DNA from: Acanthaster planci
Lineage: Eukaryota; Echinodermata; Asteroidea; Valvatida; Acanthasteridae
Direction: 5' to 3'
Assembly: GCF_001949145.1 (NCBI RefSeq)
Contig: NW_019091375.1
Location: forward strand, 3,312,763-3,376,762
Length of the DNA: 64,000 bases
This document shows positions 49,501-61,380 of the stretch, piece after piece. The position numbers and the translations under genes are program-made. The notes under the pieces were generated by a model. The model had not been told where the DNA came from and made no database searches. It worked only from the letters and a program-made list of their open reading frames with translations. Position 1 is the first letter of the stretch. The number at the start of each line of letters is the position of its first letter.

Positions 49501-50138
49501 TTGGGCAACTCGATGACCACCTGACAATGTGCGAACTTGTGTAATTTTCCAGATAGTGAAAGGAATTTTACTCAATCAACCACTCCTTCATCGACTGTTT
49601 GAATCTGGTTACCAAACAGTTCAGCAAGCTATCTGTATCCTACTTTTGGCAAAAGAGCCTTGCGTTTTCCCGGTCTAACAAGTTTGGAAGCTTTTATCTT
49701 TAATTCATTTGAGTGGTTCAAAGCTGAAATCCAACACCATTACCAGACAGCTAATAAGTAGATTAATATGTGCTTCTGATTTACCCTTCTAAATCGGGAA
49801 TTCTGACACTAAACCTTTTAAACTCGTACAAACTATGTTCGGACATTCAACGGCCGGATATAACCAGCGGCGTATCCAGCTTTTGGAGTCGCGGGCAAGT
49901 TCAAAAGCGAACGCAGCTTCGGGCTCACTCAACATTATGTTGGGAAGAAAAAATCAAACGGTCCCGATATCCTTGCTTTATTTGCTGTTCTTGTTTCCCA
50001 GGTTTTTGGTGCTAATATTTGAAATTAAATATACCGATTACATTGTTTCTTACTCACATTATGAAGTATTATTTGTAAAATAAATAATAATGATAAAAAA
50101 AAATTGGGGGGATGTTGCCCCGTGACCCCTCCCCACCG
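46538..50138. other. ADA 3' flank and intergenic DNA, no gene recognised
   Basis: The ADA 3' UTR begins here; no clear AATAAA was fixed. A GC hairpin (cggggccc stem, 47315-47336) and a repeat family D copy (48550-48602, minus) are present. Poly-T/poly-A lies at 47751-47774. Short frames on both strands are unsupported. Confidence 0.4.
48550..48602 (-). repeat. Repeat family D, copy 2
   Basis: Read on the minus strand: ttggtacaaactcactgcat then gggcgcgcaagtttatgcgc and gtttgacgcggg. It matches 20215-20272. Confidence 0.6.
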
Positions 50139-50940
50139 GATACGCTCCTTGATGTAACACGTGTGCCCATGGAAGCTGATNNNNNNNNNNNNNNNNNNNN
50201 NNNNNNNNNNNNNNNNNNNNNNNNNNNNNNNNNNNNNNNNNNNNNNNNNNNNNNNNNNNNNNNNNNNNNNNNNNNNNNNNNNNNNNNNNNNNNNNNNNNN
50301 NNNNNNNNNNNNNNNNNNNNNNNNNNNNNNNNNNNNNNNNNNNNNNNNNNNNNNNNNNNNNNNNNNNNNNNNNNNNNNNNNNNNNNNNNNNNNNNNNNNN
50401 NNNNNNNNNNNNNNNNNNNNNNNNNNNNNNNNNNNNNNNNNNNNNNNNNNNNNNNNNNNNNNNNNNNNNNNNNNNNNNNNNNNNNNNNNNNNNNNNNNNN
50501 NNNNNNNNNNNNNNNNNNNNNNNNNNNNNNNNNNNNNNNNNNNNNNNNNNNNNNNNNNNNNNNNNNNNNNNNNNNNNNNNNNNNNNNNNNNNNNNNNNNN
50601 NNNNNNNNNNNNNNNNNNNNNNNNNNNNNNNNNNNNNNNNNNNNNNNNNNNNNNNNNNNNNNNNNNNNNNNNNNNNNNNNNNNNNNNNNNNNNNNNNNNN
50701 NNNNNNNNNNNNNNNNNNNNNNNNNNNNNNNNNNNNNNNNNNNNNNNNNNNNNNNNNNNNNNNNNNNNNNNNNNNNNNNNNNNNNNNNNNNNNNNNNNNN
50801 NNNNNNNNNNNNNNNNNNNNNNNNNATAACATGTGTGGCCATGGAAGCTGATGGATAGGCTACTTGATATAACACGTGTGCCCATGGAAGCTGATGGATA
50901 GGCTACTTGATATAACGCGTGTTGCCGTGGAAGCCGCTGA
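50139..50940. repeat. 43-bp satellite array spanning an assembly gap
   Basis: Units with acacgtgtgcccatggaagc and tgatggataggctacttgat repeat with a period of exactly 43 bp (ataac at 50826, 50869, 50912). The same unit abuts the gap on its left (50153-50180). The unknown bases are therefore very likely more of this array. Confidence 0.85.
50181..50825. other. Assembly gap (645 N)
   Basis: A run of unknown bases inside the 43-bp satellite. Confidence 1.
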
Positions 50941-52824
50941 TTGGCGTAATGGCGTAAATCTGTTCCGAGGACTGGGGAGATCAAAAGTTTATCTGGAAAC
51001 TTGAAAAGAGGAGAAGGGTGTGCTTACAACAGGTATCAGTAGGGATGCTGTTCAGGATACGAATGCACGTGTTCAATATACTTAGACTGAATTCGAATCT
51101 TTTGTCTACATCTAGGTTTAGGTCTTTACTTCATTGGAAATACGCGGAGACGCCTAGACAGTTGACCCATATCATAGCTCTAGAAGCCCGTTTCGGACAC
51201 GGCTATGCTCCCTTGAACCTTACATCAAAATAGCTTATTTCAACCATTGTTCATTTTCTTCTTTTCTGCCGTGCTAATGAACGCATTTTGGTTGTTGGGA
51301 AGTCCCAAAAAGTTTCTGTGGTGCACACTCATCGGTGTCAAAGGTCACCAAGTGGTCACTAGCTGTCGTTTTTATTGAAAAATACAAAATGCTTCTTCTT
51401 GCTCCAACTGACTCCATCCGATGAAGTCCAAACTTAGTTTGCTCCTCACACCGCAGATCATATGAGGGGTACATAATTTGGCCACAGGCTAGCAACTTTG
51501 CAGTCATTGGTAAATAATCAAGCTACATTTGCCGCATGCTCCTGCCGATTTTAGCTGTATAGGGTCATAGGGTCATATAAAAGGGCATTTTCTGAAAAAT
51601 GGACAATATGGCTAGTTTGTCAGTTATCTAGGCCTCTTGCACGCTTCGGGTGGACTGGTTACCAGGGTCAAATGTCGCAAGAAGGGTAGTAGTGTATGGT
51701 CACTTTCATACTCAGTAGGACAGTAGTCAGCAGTGGCCATGGCATCTCTCAACAAAGACCCCAATAAGGTAATGTCTTAAGAAATTCAGTGCGATGAACT
51801 CCCTCGGGCAACATCTGTTTGGACCCTAAAAGAGCTTGGGCGGAATCCGCCCCCTCCCCCATTCAGTTTTTTTCCGATATTGCCCCGGTTCTGGTCCATT
51901 CTTTCAGGATTTGAGCCTTAGAATTCTGCGAAAATCGAGCAGTTCTTGTGCAGCGCGGATATTTCCGACACGGGTTAGCCCAAAACGACTTTTTCTACTG
52001 CGATGCTTACTACATGTGGACAGGCACGCATGTAGCCTTGAACTTCAAAATGACCGTAACAACAAATCCATACGTCTGATTGAGTTCAAACTTTACAGCT
52101 TTTTTAATACGGAGTGTCTTTACATGCATGCCAAGTTTTTAAAAAAATCTAGCGAGGCACACAGCAGTCAAGATCTTAGGGGAAAGAATCTGCCTCCCCT
52201 TCCGGTTGTGAGATGGGCCAAACTAACCCGACTCCTTTAGGTTTAGTCTGATCTCTACCGAAAGATTCCCTGTTAAATTAATAAAAAAAAACCTAGGTCA
52301 GGTATCACCCACGGATTTAAATAGATACGACGCAGGGTCACGGGTCACAGGTTGAAAGCCCGGGTGTTTTGTTTTCGATAGGCCTACTAGTAGGCCTATG
52401 CGTGGGCACCAGTTGCCAGTCGTCAGGTCCTGATTTTGGCTAAGGCGACCTTCAATTTCAGTGTAAATTCAAATATTGTAGGATCAACAGCCGTCATTAA
52501 GATACGGAAGTTTGCGTTCATCAGCTAGCCTACCTACCCGGCCGGGAATGACCGAACATTAACGGTACTATCCGAACATGCTGAATATAGACGGGACGAC
52601 TTCAGAATATTTCGGCCCTTTCCGGAGAACCGGAGGTATTCCTCCAGTCTTGGTCACGTGGACATTGGGTGATACCGGACCCTTGATTTGTAGAGTAGTC
52701 CGAATCTTTGGGTCTGGTATCCAGACTACCTTTAGGTTAAATCAGTGTGGACTGCCGAATATGTACTGCTTGCAGACGATTCACCAAACAAGTATGTCTG
52801 GTGATGACACAGTGACCACTGGCT
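50941..52824. other. No gene recognised
   Basis: Contains open frames up to 134 codons (51836-52240) without recognisable features. No exon could be linked to neighbours. Confidence 0.35.
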
Positions 52825-52854
52825 GATATTTCTGCTTCGTGAAGCAGAAATATC
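52825..52854. repeat. Perfect 14-bp hairpin with 2-nt spacer
   Basis: gatatttctgcttc, gt, gaagcagaaatatc: the arms pair perfectly. It lies about 100 bp past the stop codon of the minus-strand secreted-protein gene, so it is in or near its 3' UTR. A role in RNA processing is only a possibility. Confidence 0.85.
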
Positions 52855-52956
52855 CTGGTTTGGTCCCATTTATTTCAAATTTGTAGATGAAGGATAGGAA
52901 TTCACTGCGAAAAGGCATTCTCTGGCTACCTGTGAAAAAAGTACCACCAATGCTAC

Positions 52957-55432
52957 TTAGTTCCCCTCATCCGCGACGACATAGTTGGGTCCAAACACAC
53001 GGTAATTAACCACTTGCACGGCGTATTCACCGTCTGGACCGATCGGCACAACGTACAGCGTTTCTCTGTCAATCCCACTAACGTGGTCAATCCAGCCTAT
53101 GTGTGGCTTCATTGCTATGGACGTTGATAAAGACAGCAAGATGACTTAATACCAATGGTGAACGATTAAATGAAGCTGTTTTATTAAACATTAACGTCAC
53201 AATCAAGTTATGATATATTTGTTTATTATTAGTTGGTCAACAATGCTAACTTAATGGGGAAATACATTTCTCGTTCTCTTAACCATAACATTCCACGATA
53301 TTCCACCTGTTGGAGAATTGTTACAGTTAATGGATACGCAAAGTAAAATATTATGATGTGAACAATAAACACATAATATGATACGCAGTAGGTGGGTTAA
53401 ACTGCCTGATTGCGGGTATTAACACTCTACCAGTTAACCTATTCGTCGCTGTCGGCACGCACGACGCGACAACGGACGTGCAAATTTGGGATATGGCAAG
53501 TCTTGGATGCGGGAGGACAGAGGTATCCAAGACACTGCCTAGTCTAGTCCACCAACTCCAAAGCAACGGTAAAGAACGCATTTCTTGAATGATATTAGAC
53601 GCTGTAGTACTGTTGAGATGGAGGGTTCTATGGGGATCATGCTTGGCAACTCGTGAGGCTGGTAAGCACCAGCCTAGTCTCATTCGTCCTCTCTCTTGCC
53701 GTCGAATCTTGGTACTCCCCAAGTTCATGGTATGTTGCATTTTATATTTCTTTTGCAGACTATCCAAATAGGTAAGGGATTGCGGAATTGAAAATACTTT
53801 ATTCATGGCTGAGTACGGGAATTAGGGAATAACTGACAATCTTATTAAGAAACCTTTTCTGAACTTTGATTTCAACTGTGTACGGCAGGATTGCCAAGTT
53901 TTCAAGTCCCTTCCTGACATGACATTTAACCCCTGTACGCACACTTATTCCATACCTTTGGTGTGGAGGTATAAAAGAACATAGTCAAGTTTGGACATGA
54001 CTTTGATAAATGAAGGGCCTTACCTGTAACTCCTTCATAGCCATCCGGCAACACGATGACGTCACTCGTAAACATGTTCAAAAGTTCTTCTTTGTTCTTG
54101 GTGTTCGACCGCAGACATCACTGTCAAGTGAAAGCAATCCAGAGTTAGGTTTCTGTTGAGCTCTTTCCTAACAAAATTACATGTATAAGTCATGCTCAAA
54201 GCCGATCGTAATCGCGCATATTATCCTTAGCACTGTTTGTACAGAAACACAGTATTGTCCCGGACTGTTTTTCAAGAGAATCTGGTTGGAAAGTGTACAA
54301 GCCAGTGTACACTTCTGCATCGAGGTTGTCAACAATTGAACATAAAGACGGGGCATACTTCACGCGAAAGTGAACATAAACGGGGATTTGTGACGTCAGC
54401 TCAAATTTTCCGACTAAACCGACCTTCAAAGCCTCATACTTGACGCAAAAGCGAACAAAAACGCTATATTGAGAAGTCGTATCAAACGCAGCGAATTCAC
54501 AAAAGTCGAAAAAATTTCAATTCGAGCGAAATTTTGCTGTACATGTAAATCTCTCGCCTTGCTTTCATGTTGGCCTGTAGTCTGAAACAGCAAAGCTCAA
54601 TTGATAATGCATACTAAGTGAAAGCCTTTTGAAGGACCGAAAACGCCCACATATAATATGACTACAAGTGAGTTTAATGTTAGAGCATTTCTACAGAGAT
54701 GAAATTATTTTCGGACTACTCAGAAAAAGGGACAAAATTTAATATGGAAATACGTTGAGACTGACATGTTTCAAACATTTGAAACAGCAAGAAGACATTT
54801 ATCTCCTTTGTCTGCCACTTTAGGAACATCCAAAAGAATGCAAAAGACAAAACGTATCACAGTACTTAGTGAATGAATTATTACAATTTTCCGAAGACTA
54901 TTTCATACGATTCTGTTGTCTATCCTTTGGTCTTTCAAAACATTGTGATCAACATTACCTTTGCCTTCCAACGACCCAGAATTTCGTCTGTCTTCATCTT
55001 GGTCTTTAAAAGAAACGACAAAACGACTTCTTTTCAACTTTTCATATAATATACCATAAATTAATACATGTAGTAACTCATTTCTTAAACAACAGTCCTT
55101 GCTCTACCTTGGTAAAATCAAACGCTGGAGAGATCATGTGGGAATGTTTATACATGTTTATTAAAAACAATATTCTATTGTATTCATTGTGAGCTGATGT
55201 GCTTTGTATTTGAAATAGTTAGCGGTCCTTTTTTTTTAAACAGAACTTAAAATAACAGTTACATTAAATCCTATCATATACTGTGTGGACACAAACCTCG
55301 GTCTCCACCAAAATGAAAAAACTGCAGAAGGCCGTCTTGTTGATCGTCATCGTCGTCTCTGTCACAGTGGATAGGTGTGGTCAGCACTCCAACCAACAGA
55401 AGAAACACGTTCAGCCAGCCAAAGGGAGACAT
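52957..55432 (-). CDS. Small secreted protein, unknown family
   Basis: Four exons are inferred on the minus strand, all joined at phase 1: 55432-55297, 55003-54959, about 54089-54024, and 53114-52957, giving about 134 residues. Exon 1 encodes a clear signal peptide (core NVFLLLVGVLTTP, cleavage likely after C23 or near it) followed by an acidic run DRDDDDDQQD. Exon 2 is polar and charged. Exons 3 and 4 give a compact C-terminal part with VIVLPDGYEGV, HIGWIDHVSGIDRETLYVVP and YAVQVVNYRVFGPNYVV, ending DEGN. I do not recognise the family. The exon 3 acceptor is uncertain: the best pyrimidine-rich site (…gacag at about 54124) leaves stops in every frame, so a weak aaag/aag pair was used. Exons 1, 2 and 4 have consistent splice sites. 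Extracellular function is inferred only from the signal peptide. Confidence 0.55.
53434..53568 (+). CDS. Possible WD40-repeat exon
   Basis: Between a cag acceptor and a gtaaag donor, the plus strand reads VNLFVAVGTHDATTDVQIWDMASL, with the G-x-h-D...V-x-I-W-D pattern of a WD40 blade. It is not linked to any other exon and lies antisense in the last intron of the secreted-protein gene. It could be a lone exon of a larger gene, a pseudogene fragment or chance. Confidence 0.3.
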
Positions 55433-57921
55433 GGTGTACTCGTGAGATAGTTCTCTCAGTCAAGTGACGAAGACCCACGGAAAACAGACGATAATAACGG
55501 AGTAATTTAGAGTGGATTGAGAGAAATCATCCTTGCCACAAGATATACCCTTAAGCTTACTAATATTGATATAATTAGGCAGATGCTATGAAGGATACTG
55601 GAAACGTATAGGTACCAAACGACATTGAAGACAATACGCCGCGCTGTAAGTTAATATGATACAGACGTTTTTAATTGACAATATCGGGAATGTTTATTCC
55701 ACTGCAATAATTATTCAGATATCTTCTTTCCTATAACCCGGGGCAGGAAGTTAAAAGCACGCACTGAGCGGTTAAATACCTTACCGTCTGTTCTTCACCA
55801 CCAATGCGCATTGGTCGCAACTTGTATAAAGAGTTTTCACAAAATTGACATTAGTAATCCTCGATAAACCGGAGACACCGTCTCAACTTTTAACTTAAAT
55901 TCCAGTTTGTAAACAGAGGCCAAGACTTCACGATTCTAGTGCTCGGCCACATAGATTGCCTTCGTCAAAGCGTTCGTCATTAGCTGCACCGCACTAGACA
56001 GCTATCCACAGCATCCGTTGTGTAAATGTACGTTGAAAGAGGAAACTTAAGCCGACCAGCGACCTAACGCAGCAAGCATAATATGTAAATCAGCTGAAAC
56101 CGTCAACCTTAGCTGTACATAATAACAAACCTACTCAGCTTAGTGCTGAGTTATCTCACCTGCCTTACAGTTAGGTAACACATGACGAGTAAAATTGAAA
56201 TTTAGGTCCAATCATGTGAAAGACGTCGGTAATATGACACACTTTATGTTCGGGGCAAAAATCTTCAAGCAGCTAATTATACCGCTGCGGACTTCAACTA
56301 TAAAGAGATTTCGACGACAAACGACGCAAGTCAGCTTGGCCAGCTTTATGCGTTGAAGTGGTTGCACATTATTTTTAAACTGTAATGAGCTGTGACTGGA
56401 CAATCCCTAAATATGCACGCCCACACTTATTTTTTGTATTCACATAGAAGGCTGTGCGCTAGAAAATAAAGAAAGTAATGAGCCCTAGCAAACGGTTCGA
56501 CCAAGGGTGGACACACGCAAACAGGTCAAAACTCCGTTTGCCGAGCTCATTAATAAAAGATATACACTTATAACATTCTGTATTAGAGAGTTGTAAGAGC
56601 CATGAAACTGGGGAATTGAAGAGATATTGCACTGAACCTTTGACTTTGACTGAAGGCTTCTAATTCTGAGCGATTTGGATGCAATCTGGTCAGAAAATAG
56701 CATTATTTAGCAGTTTTGCAGAGGGATGCTTTTTCAAAATGGCTACTTTCCAGACAGGGAAATATCCTTCGTTTTAGGGGCAAGGGATATGCTTTGGGTG
56801 ATAATTTCTCAAAAATTCATTGGTCAACCCACTAAAAATTGAAAGGAAATTGAAGGGAAAATGAAAGAAGAGTCAAACACGCAAAACTTACACGCCTACG
56901 CGGTGAGTTCGTACCAAAGGACTGTCAATTTCGTTTAAAAACGCACCCTCTTTTGTTCTCGCTTGGAACGGATAGGTATGGTATCACAGACTGACTGGTA
57001 TTACTTGGTAATCGTGTCTTTGGTTCTTTGCGTGTGTAGCCCCATCGGTATTGCAGAGAGTCAGGAGTCAGTATATCGAGCGCCAATTGCCTCGTGTGTG
57101 TAACACACCCTGTCACACACAGTTTTCTACATATCAAGCTAGAGGGCGGCAAAACTTGTGATGTCGCCAACAAGCATGGTCACAGTTACCGCCCTGGATG
57201 GTCGTCGCAAAAAGGTATAAATCGTGAACCAGGCTTCATTTATTCAGTACAAATGATCGATCAGTTTGGGGGGTATGCCCTATACCTTAGGTATGTACGA
57301 ATCGGCTTGCCTTACGTACGCTTTCCCGGGGTGTACTTTGATACTTTGCAAATATGTTACATCATACCTGGATTTGAATTATAGGTCTGCAGAACAGAGA
57401 ATGTTTGTGTCAATATAGATCTTTTCACTATAATAAATTCATAATTATGCACGCATGTGCACAAATGGCTTTGGCGGCAAGAATTGTGAGCGGGCCATTA
57501 AAAAGGTACATGGGTGCGAATTCGATGATCATTTTCTGTCATTCTCAGAAAATTCCATTAAATCATTTTGCTATTAGTTTCTAATCCAAGCGGGATTTTT
57601 AGTGCTGTGTAAAAAGACTTTATAATCATGATTTTTCCTGTGCGCACGAGATCGCCGTTTCTTGGTACGGCCCCCTTCCCATCGTAAGTAGTATTAATTA
57701 CATCGTTAGTGTTTTGGGAGCCAGCCTACACATTTGTAAACACGTATTGATGTTCAATGTGCATGTATGTATACTGTACGTACATAATTTACTAGAGCTG
57801 CTTAAACACAAAAGTGTGAAAAACCTTGCTAAAAAAGGTTACCAGCTCAAACTCTGTATGATTGTCATGCTAACCAAAAGACAGCTAAATACAATCCCAA
57901 AACAACATACTCCACATGGAG
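55433..57921. other. Upstream of the secreted-protein gene, no further gene recognised
   Basis: On the minus strand a TATA-like tatatc lies about 110 bases before the ATG (near 55545), a weak promoter candidate. A repeat family D copy lies at 56887-56920. The other frames are unsupported. Confidence 0.35.
56887..56920 (-). repeat. Repeat family D, copy 3 (short)
   Basis: Minus strand: cctttggtacgaactcaccg then cgtaggcgtgtaag, matching the start of the 20215 copy. Confidence 0.6.
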
Positions 57922-58007
57922 TTTTGGCTGGTTACCTGGTTTATCAAGCAAGCTTTTCTCGTGCATTAGGCAAATTTTATGCTTAAGCATCTCTATGAAA
58001 TTGGCCC
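57922..58007 (+). repeat. MITE family C interior fragment
   Basis: tttggctggttacc, the gcattaggcaaattt block and tctatgaaattggcccc align in order with 11913-12002 of the full family C element. Confidence 0.55.
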
Positions 58008-60320
58008 CGGGTCATAGCTTGGAGTAATACCGAAAGAAATGGTATCCAATTGTTGTGTTAGGGGTTCTGTGACAGGACAAAGTGCAGATTCCAACCGAGA
58101 GAAAGGGATCTGGTTCTTCAGATTTCCCAAGTGCAGAAAGCAGCGAATCGAATGGGTACAGTGCACTATGGAAAAAAAAAGATTTAATGGGATTTTCTGA
58201 AGAAAAAACGAACAAGGGTAGAAAAACTGAGAGAAATTGGTCATCAAGTCGCGCGCTTGACATACCTTTTCAATGGTCCTCTCACACTTCTTGCCGTTAA
58301 GGGCATCTGAGCGCATGCGTGCATAATTGAAAAGGCCTATTGGGGAATTATTTCCGTTCAAATGAGTTCACAATAAGAAGATGAATATGTGAACGAGCCC
58401 TCTGACAGATTTGAATACCGCGAAAATGTTAATTTGAACGTTTATTGCCTAAAAACTGAAATGTCCTATTATCAGCATCTGTTCTTTACCAGATTAATTT
58501 GCTTTATAAGTCTACCCAAGAAACGGCAAATGTTTGGTCGGTATTTCTGAGGTTATCCTTTAGGTAATCCCACTTACATTGGTAAATCTTCAGGTTCCCC
58601 AGCCACAATCTGCAGATGACGCCACACAAGGAGATGAAAAATAAAATTTGTCAATTTGATAGTTGCTGGCACATTAAAGTAAGAAATAGCTGTAACATTG
58701 AGGTTTTTCCTGAAATAAGATGAAACTTCTAACTTGTCACAAATACATATGGCATAAAAATAAAGAAATTAAATGAAGAATATTCCACTTTTAAAACCAA
58801 AACAGTGAATTTGAGACTTGGGTTGAACGGGGCACGAAGGTGAATTTTCAAAAAATAAGAATATATTATAAAAATTTCGATGAGCCGTCCAGTGTTATAA
58901 CTCACATCATAATTGAGGAATAAAATTCCTTCAAAAGTTATCTAAATAGATCTGTTTACACAAAAAGTACGAAATGAGCATGTGCATCCGTCACACAGGT
59001 CAAATTTCACGCATTTAGAGAAACGAGCAAGTCAACACCTGTTACAGAATTTTGTAATAAAAACTAACTACTACAGTTACACTCCATCAATCAAAAAAGA
59101 ACCTTATTGGTTCTGCCTGCTGACTGTCAAAAATTTAAGTTTCAGGGTTTGGAATTGCAGTATTTGTTGGTTATCCTGCATGTCTTATAGTGTATGGATT
59201 AAGAATACCATTCAAGTAGACAGAATGCAACGCCGAGCATGTACGTATTCGCCCGTATTCCTACATTAAAGCTCCATCGTTTAAGGCTAATCAAAATACG
59301 TTTTAGGCTCGTGCAGGTCATTTGTATCTATTTTAATGGCAAGCTGTTACATTAAAGATGGCGAACCAGTCGGCAAGCGTTGTGCCCTCATTGCACTCTT
59401 GCACTAAGTTTGGCCTTCCACTGGTATCAAAGTGAGGTAGATCCTACTATATTTGTCCGAGTATCGATAACTGATCGCGGATAAGCGATCACTCTTCCGG
59501 GGTGATCTTAGCCGCGGTGGATGAAATTCGCAAGCCTATTCCCAAGAATACACCTCGTATAGCACCCCTGACAAGCTGATTGGTGCTCGCAACATACGCA
59601 GCAAACAGTGGGATTTGCCAACATAATTATCTTGAACTCAAGCCCATGGACATACTGTATGTAATACTGAAACATGGATGTCAGCTTATGACAAACGTAC
59701 TTTCTTTCTTGCCTGGCTGGATACGCAACTATTCGACGGGATCATGGTGGTTGGGGCAGTGATATCATAGCACTTGCCAACATCATGGTACTGTTGCGCA
59801 CCTGCAAATCTTGGAATTCTAGCGCCCCCTAGTTTTACTCGTTCTCGGTCCTTGCATTTCTCAGGGTCTCTTATTTAGCTCAGCTGCGCATTATGGACAT
59901 GTAGCAGAGACGCTAATTTTGTATTAAGTTATTCATGCTGTACTCCGGCGTGATCGCGTGATCCTTCACTCCTTTATCCTTGTGTTTTCTCTGCTCAGTT
60001 TTGGCATGTCGAAATTCCCCTCCATGTGGCTGCGTGGTTGGGCGTGGTAAGGTTCCCTGAAATGCTAATGTCCAGAAACCTAAGACTTTATAACTGTCAA
60101 TCATTCGCCACAGATGACCGGGTAAGCACTTTCACGCACCCGGCTCTACACTTTGTACACGTGACTTCTTATTCTGTATTTTACCTTTTTACACACTACA
60201 TTTAGATTCTTGCACACGACTCTAGCAGGAAGTCATGTGACCCTTTGAGATGGAAGATTTTCATTGGTTGAGCTGTTCAGCGACGCTCATATTTTATTAA
60301 TTTCTAAGCCTCTAGAATCC
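58008..60320. other. No gene recognised
   Basis: AT-rich non-coding DNA. Overlapping open frames at 58.0-58.4 kb on both strands lack any domain signal. Confidence 0.4.
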
Positions 60321-60328
60321 TATAAATA
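60321..60328 (+). promoter_or_regulatory. TATA box (tataaata)
   Basis: A strong TATA element followed by about 500 bp of GC-rich DNA (60350-60850) with no long frame. It resembles a transcription unit leader or an LTR. No exon or gag frame could be attached downstream. Confidence 0.45.
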
Positions 60329-60339
60329 GAGCAGACTTT

Positions 60340-60990
60340 CCATAGCTCGTCGGTCAGGTGCGGCGGACCAAACCCTTGTTGCGAGAGCGGAACCCAACGT
60401 AGTGCGGCGGTTGGACCCTTTCCGAGAGAAGTGCGATAGTAACCATTCTTACGGCGAAGAAATGTAACCGTATGAATGACCAGCTAGCTTAGCTTGGACC
60501 GATGCGAGAGCGGTACGAATCAGCCCAGGGTGCTAGTGAGAGTCGTAGCGGCCCGTCACCGCTACGTCCGAACCGATTGCCGGGCGAGACACCCCCTGTG
60601 TCCCTCACCACCCTTGTCCTGCTAACTAGCCCAGTCCTCCCCGTCTCTACGCTGAGCCAATGGTACACAGTGCGGCGATCTTATCATTGCGCTCAACTCA
60701 TTGCGGTCTGAGCGGCAGTGCGGTCGGTACATACCGGCGCTGGCCCCGTCCAGCCCTTGCTAGTCACCGTGGTGGCCGGGACAGCTCCCACCACGGCCCG
60801 GCCCGATGAGTGGTGCCTAGCTGTGCGATGCTACACACACGTACCGTACCCACCCCGTCTGACTTGCATTCCCAATGGTCCTGCCAAACTGTAGTTTAGT
60901 TACACTCGTATATAACTTCGCCTCTCTATAACTTTGCCTTTTGTGTGTTGTATTATGTTAAGCTACACCTTCTTCAAACCCACATTGAAC
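60340..60990 (+). other. GC-rich leader-like region, unassigned
   Basis: Composition rises sharply relative to the flanks. Palindromic GC segments such as ccgtggtggccgggacagct then cccaccacggcccgg near 60770 could form a stable stem. Candidate 5' leader of an RNA or retroelement starting about 30 bases after the TATA box. Confidence 0.35.
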
Positions 60991-61380
60991 TTTGATGAAG
61001 AGAAGTGAGAGCAAGAAACCAACCATACAGTTTGACTGTCACCCAAACCCCTTGTTTCATGTCCACCTTTTAATAAATTGTTTACCCCAAATATCACATC
61101 CCGTAGATACTAATAAAGTCCATGCTACCATCGAGTTGATATTTAGGGAACGCAACAGTACTACAAGTGCTAATGTGCTGCTCAAATACCATAACAGTAT
61201 AGAGATATTGAAGTGGATGGCTGTCCTCACTGTCAATAACTTCAAATAAAAAGTTTAGGGTGTAATTCTGGCCCAGCTCTCTTGAAATCATAGAAGAAGT
61301 TTGCAATGCAGTCCACTTGGATTTTCCTCACTAGCCAAAAAGTCTTCAGTTTCTAGTCAGCGTCGCGCGTCACTGTAGAC

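Noticed and set aside
50025-50984. Long frames of 222-319 codons over the second gap
   Set aside because: Unknown bases and satellite units only.
53351-53806. 151-codon minus-strand frame
   Set aside because: Antisense to the WD40-like plus-strand exon and without features of its own.
54196-54429. 77-codon minus-strand frame considered as an extra exon of the secreted-protein gene
   Set aside because: No phase-compatible acceptor and donor pair joins it to exons 2 and 3.
57993-58361. 122-codon minus-strand frame
   Set aside because: Its end overlaps the family C repeat fragment, and it shows no domain or splice support.
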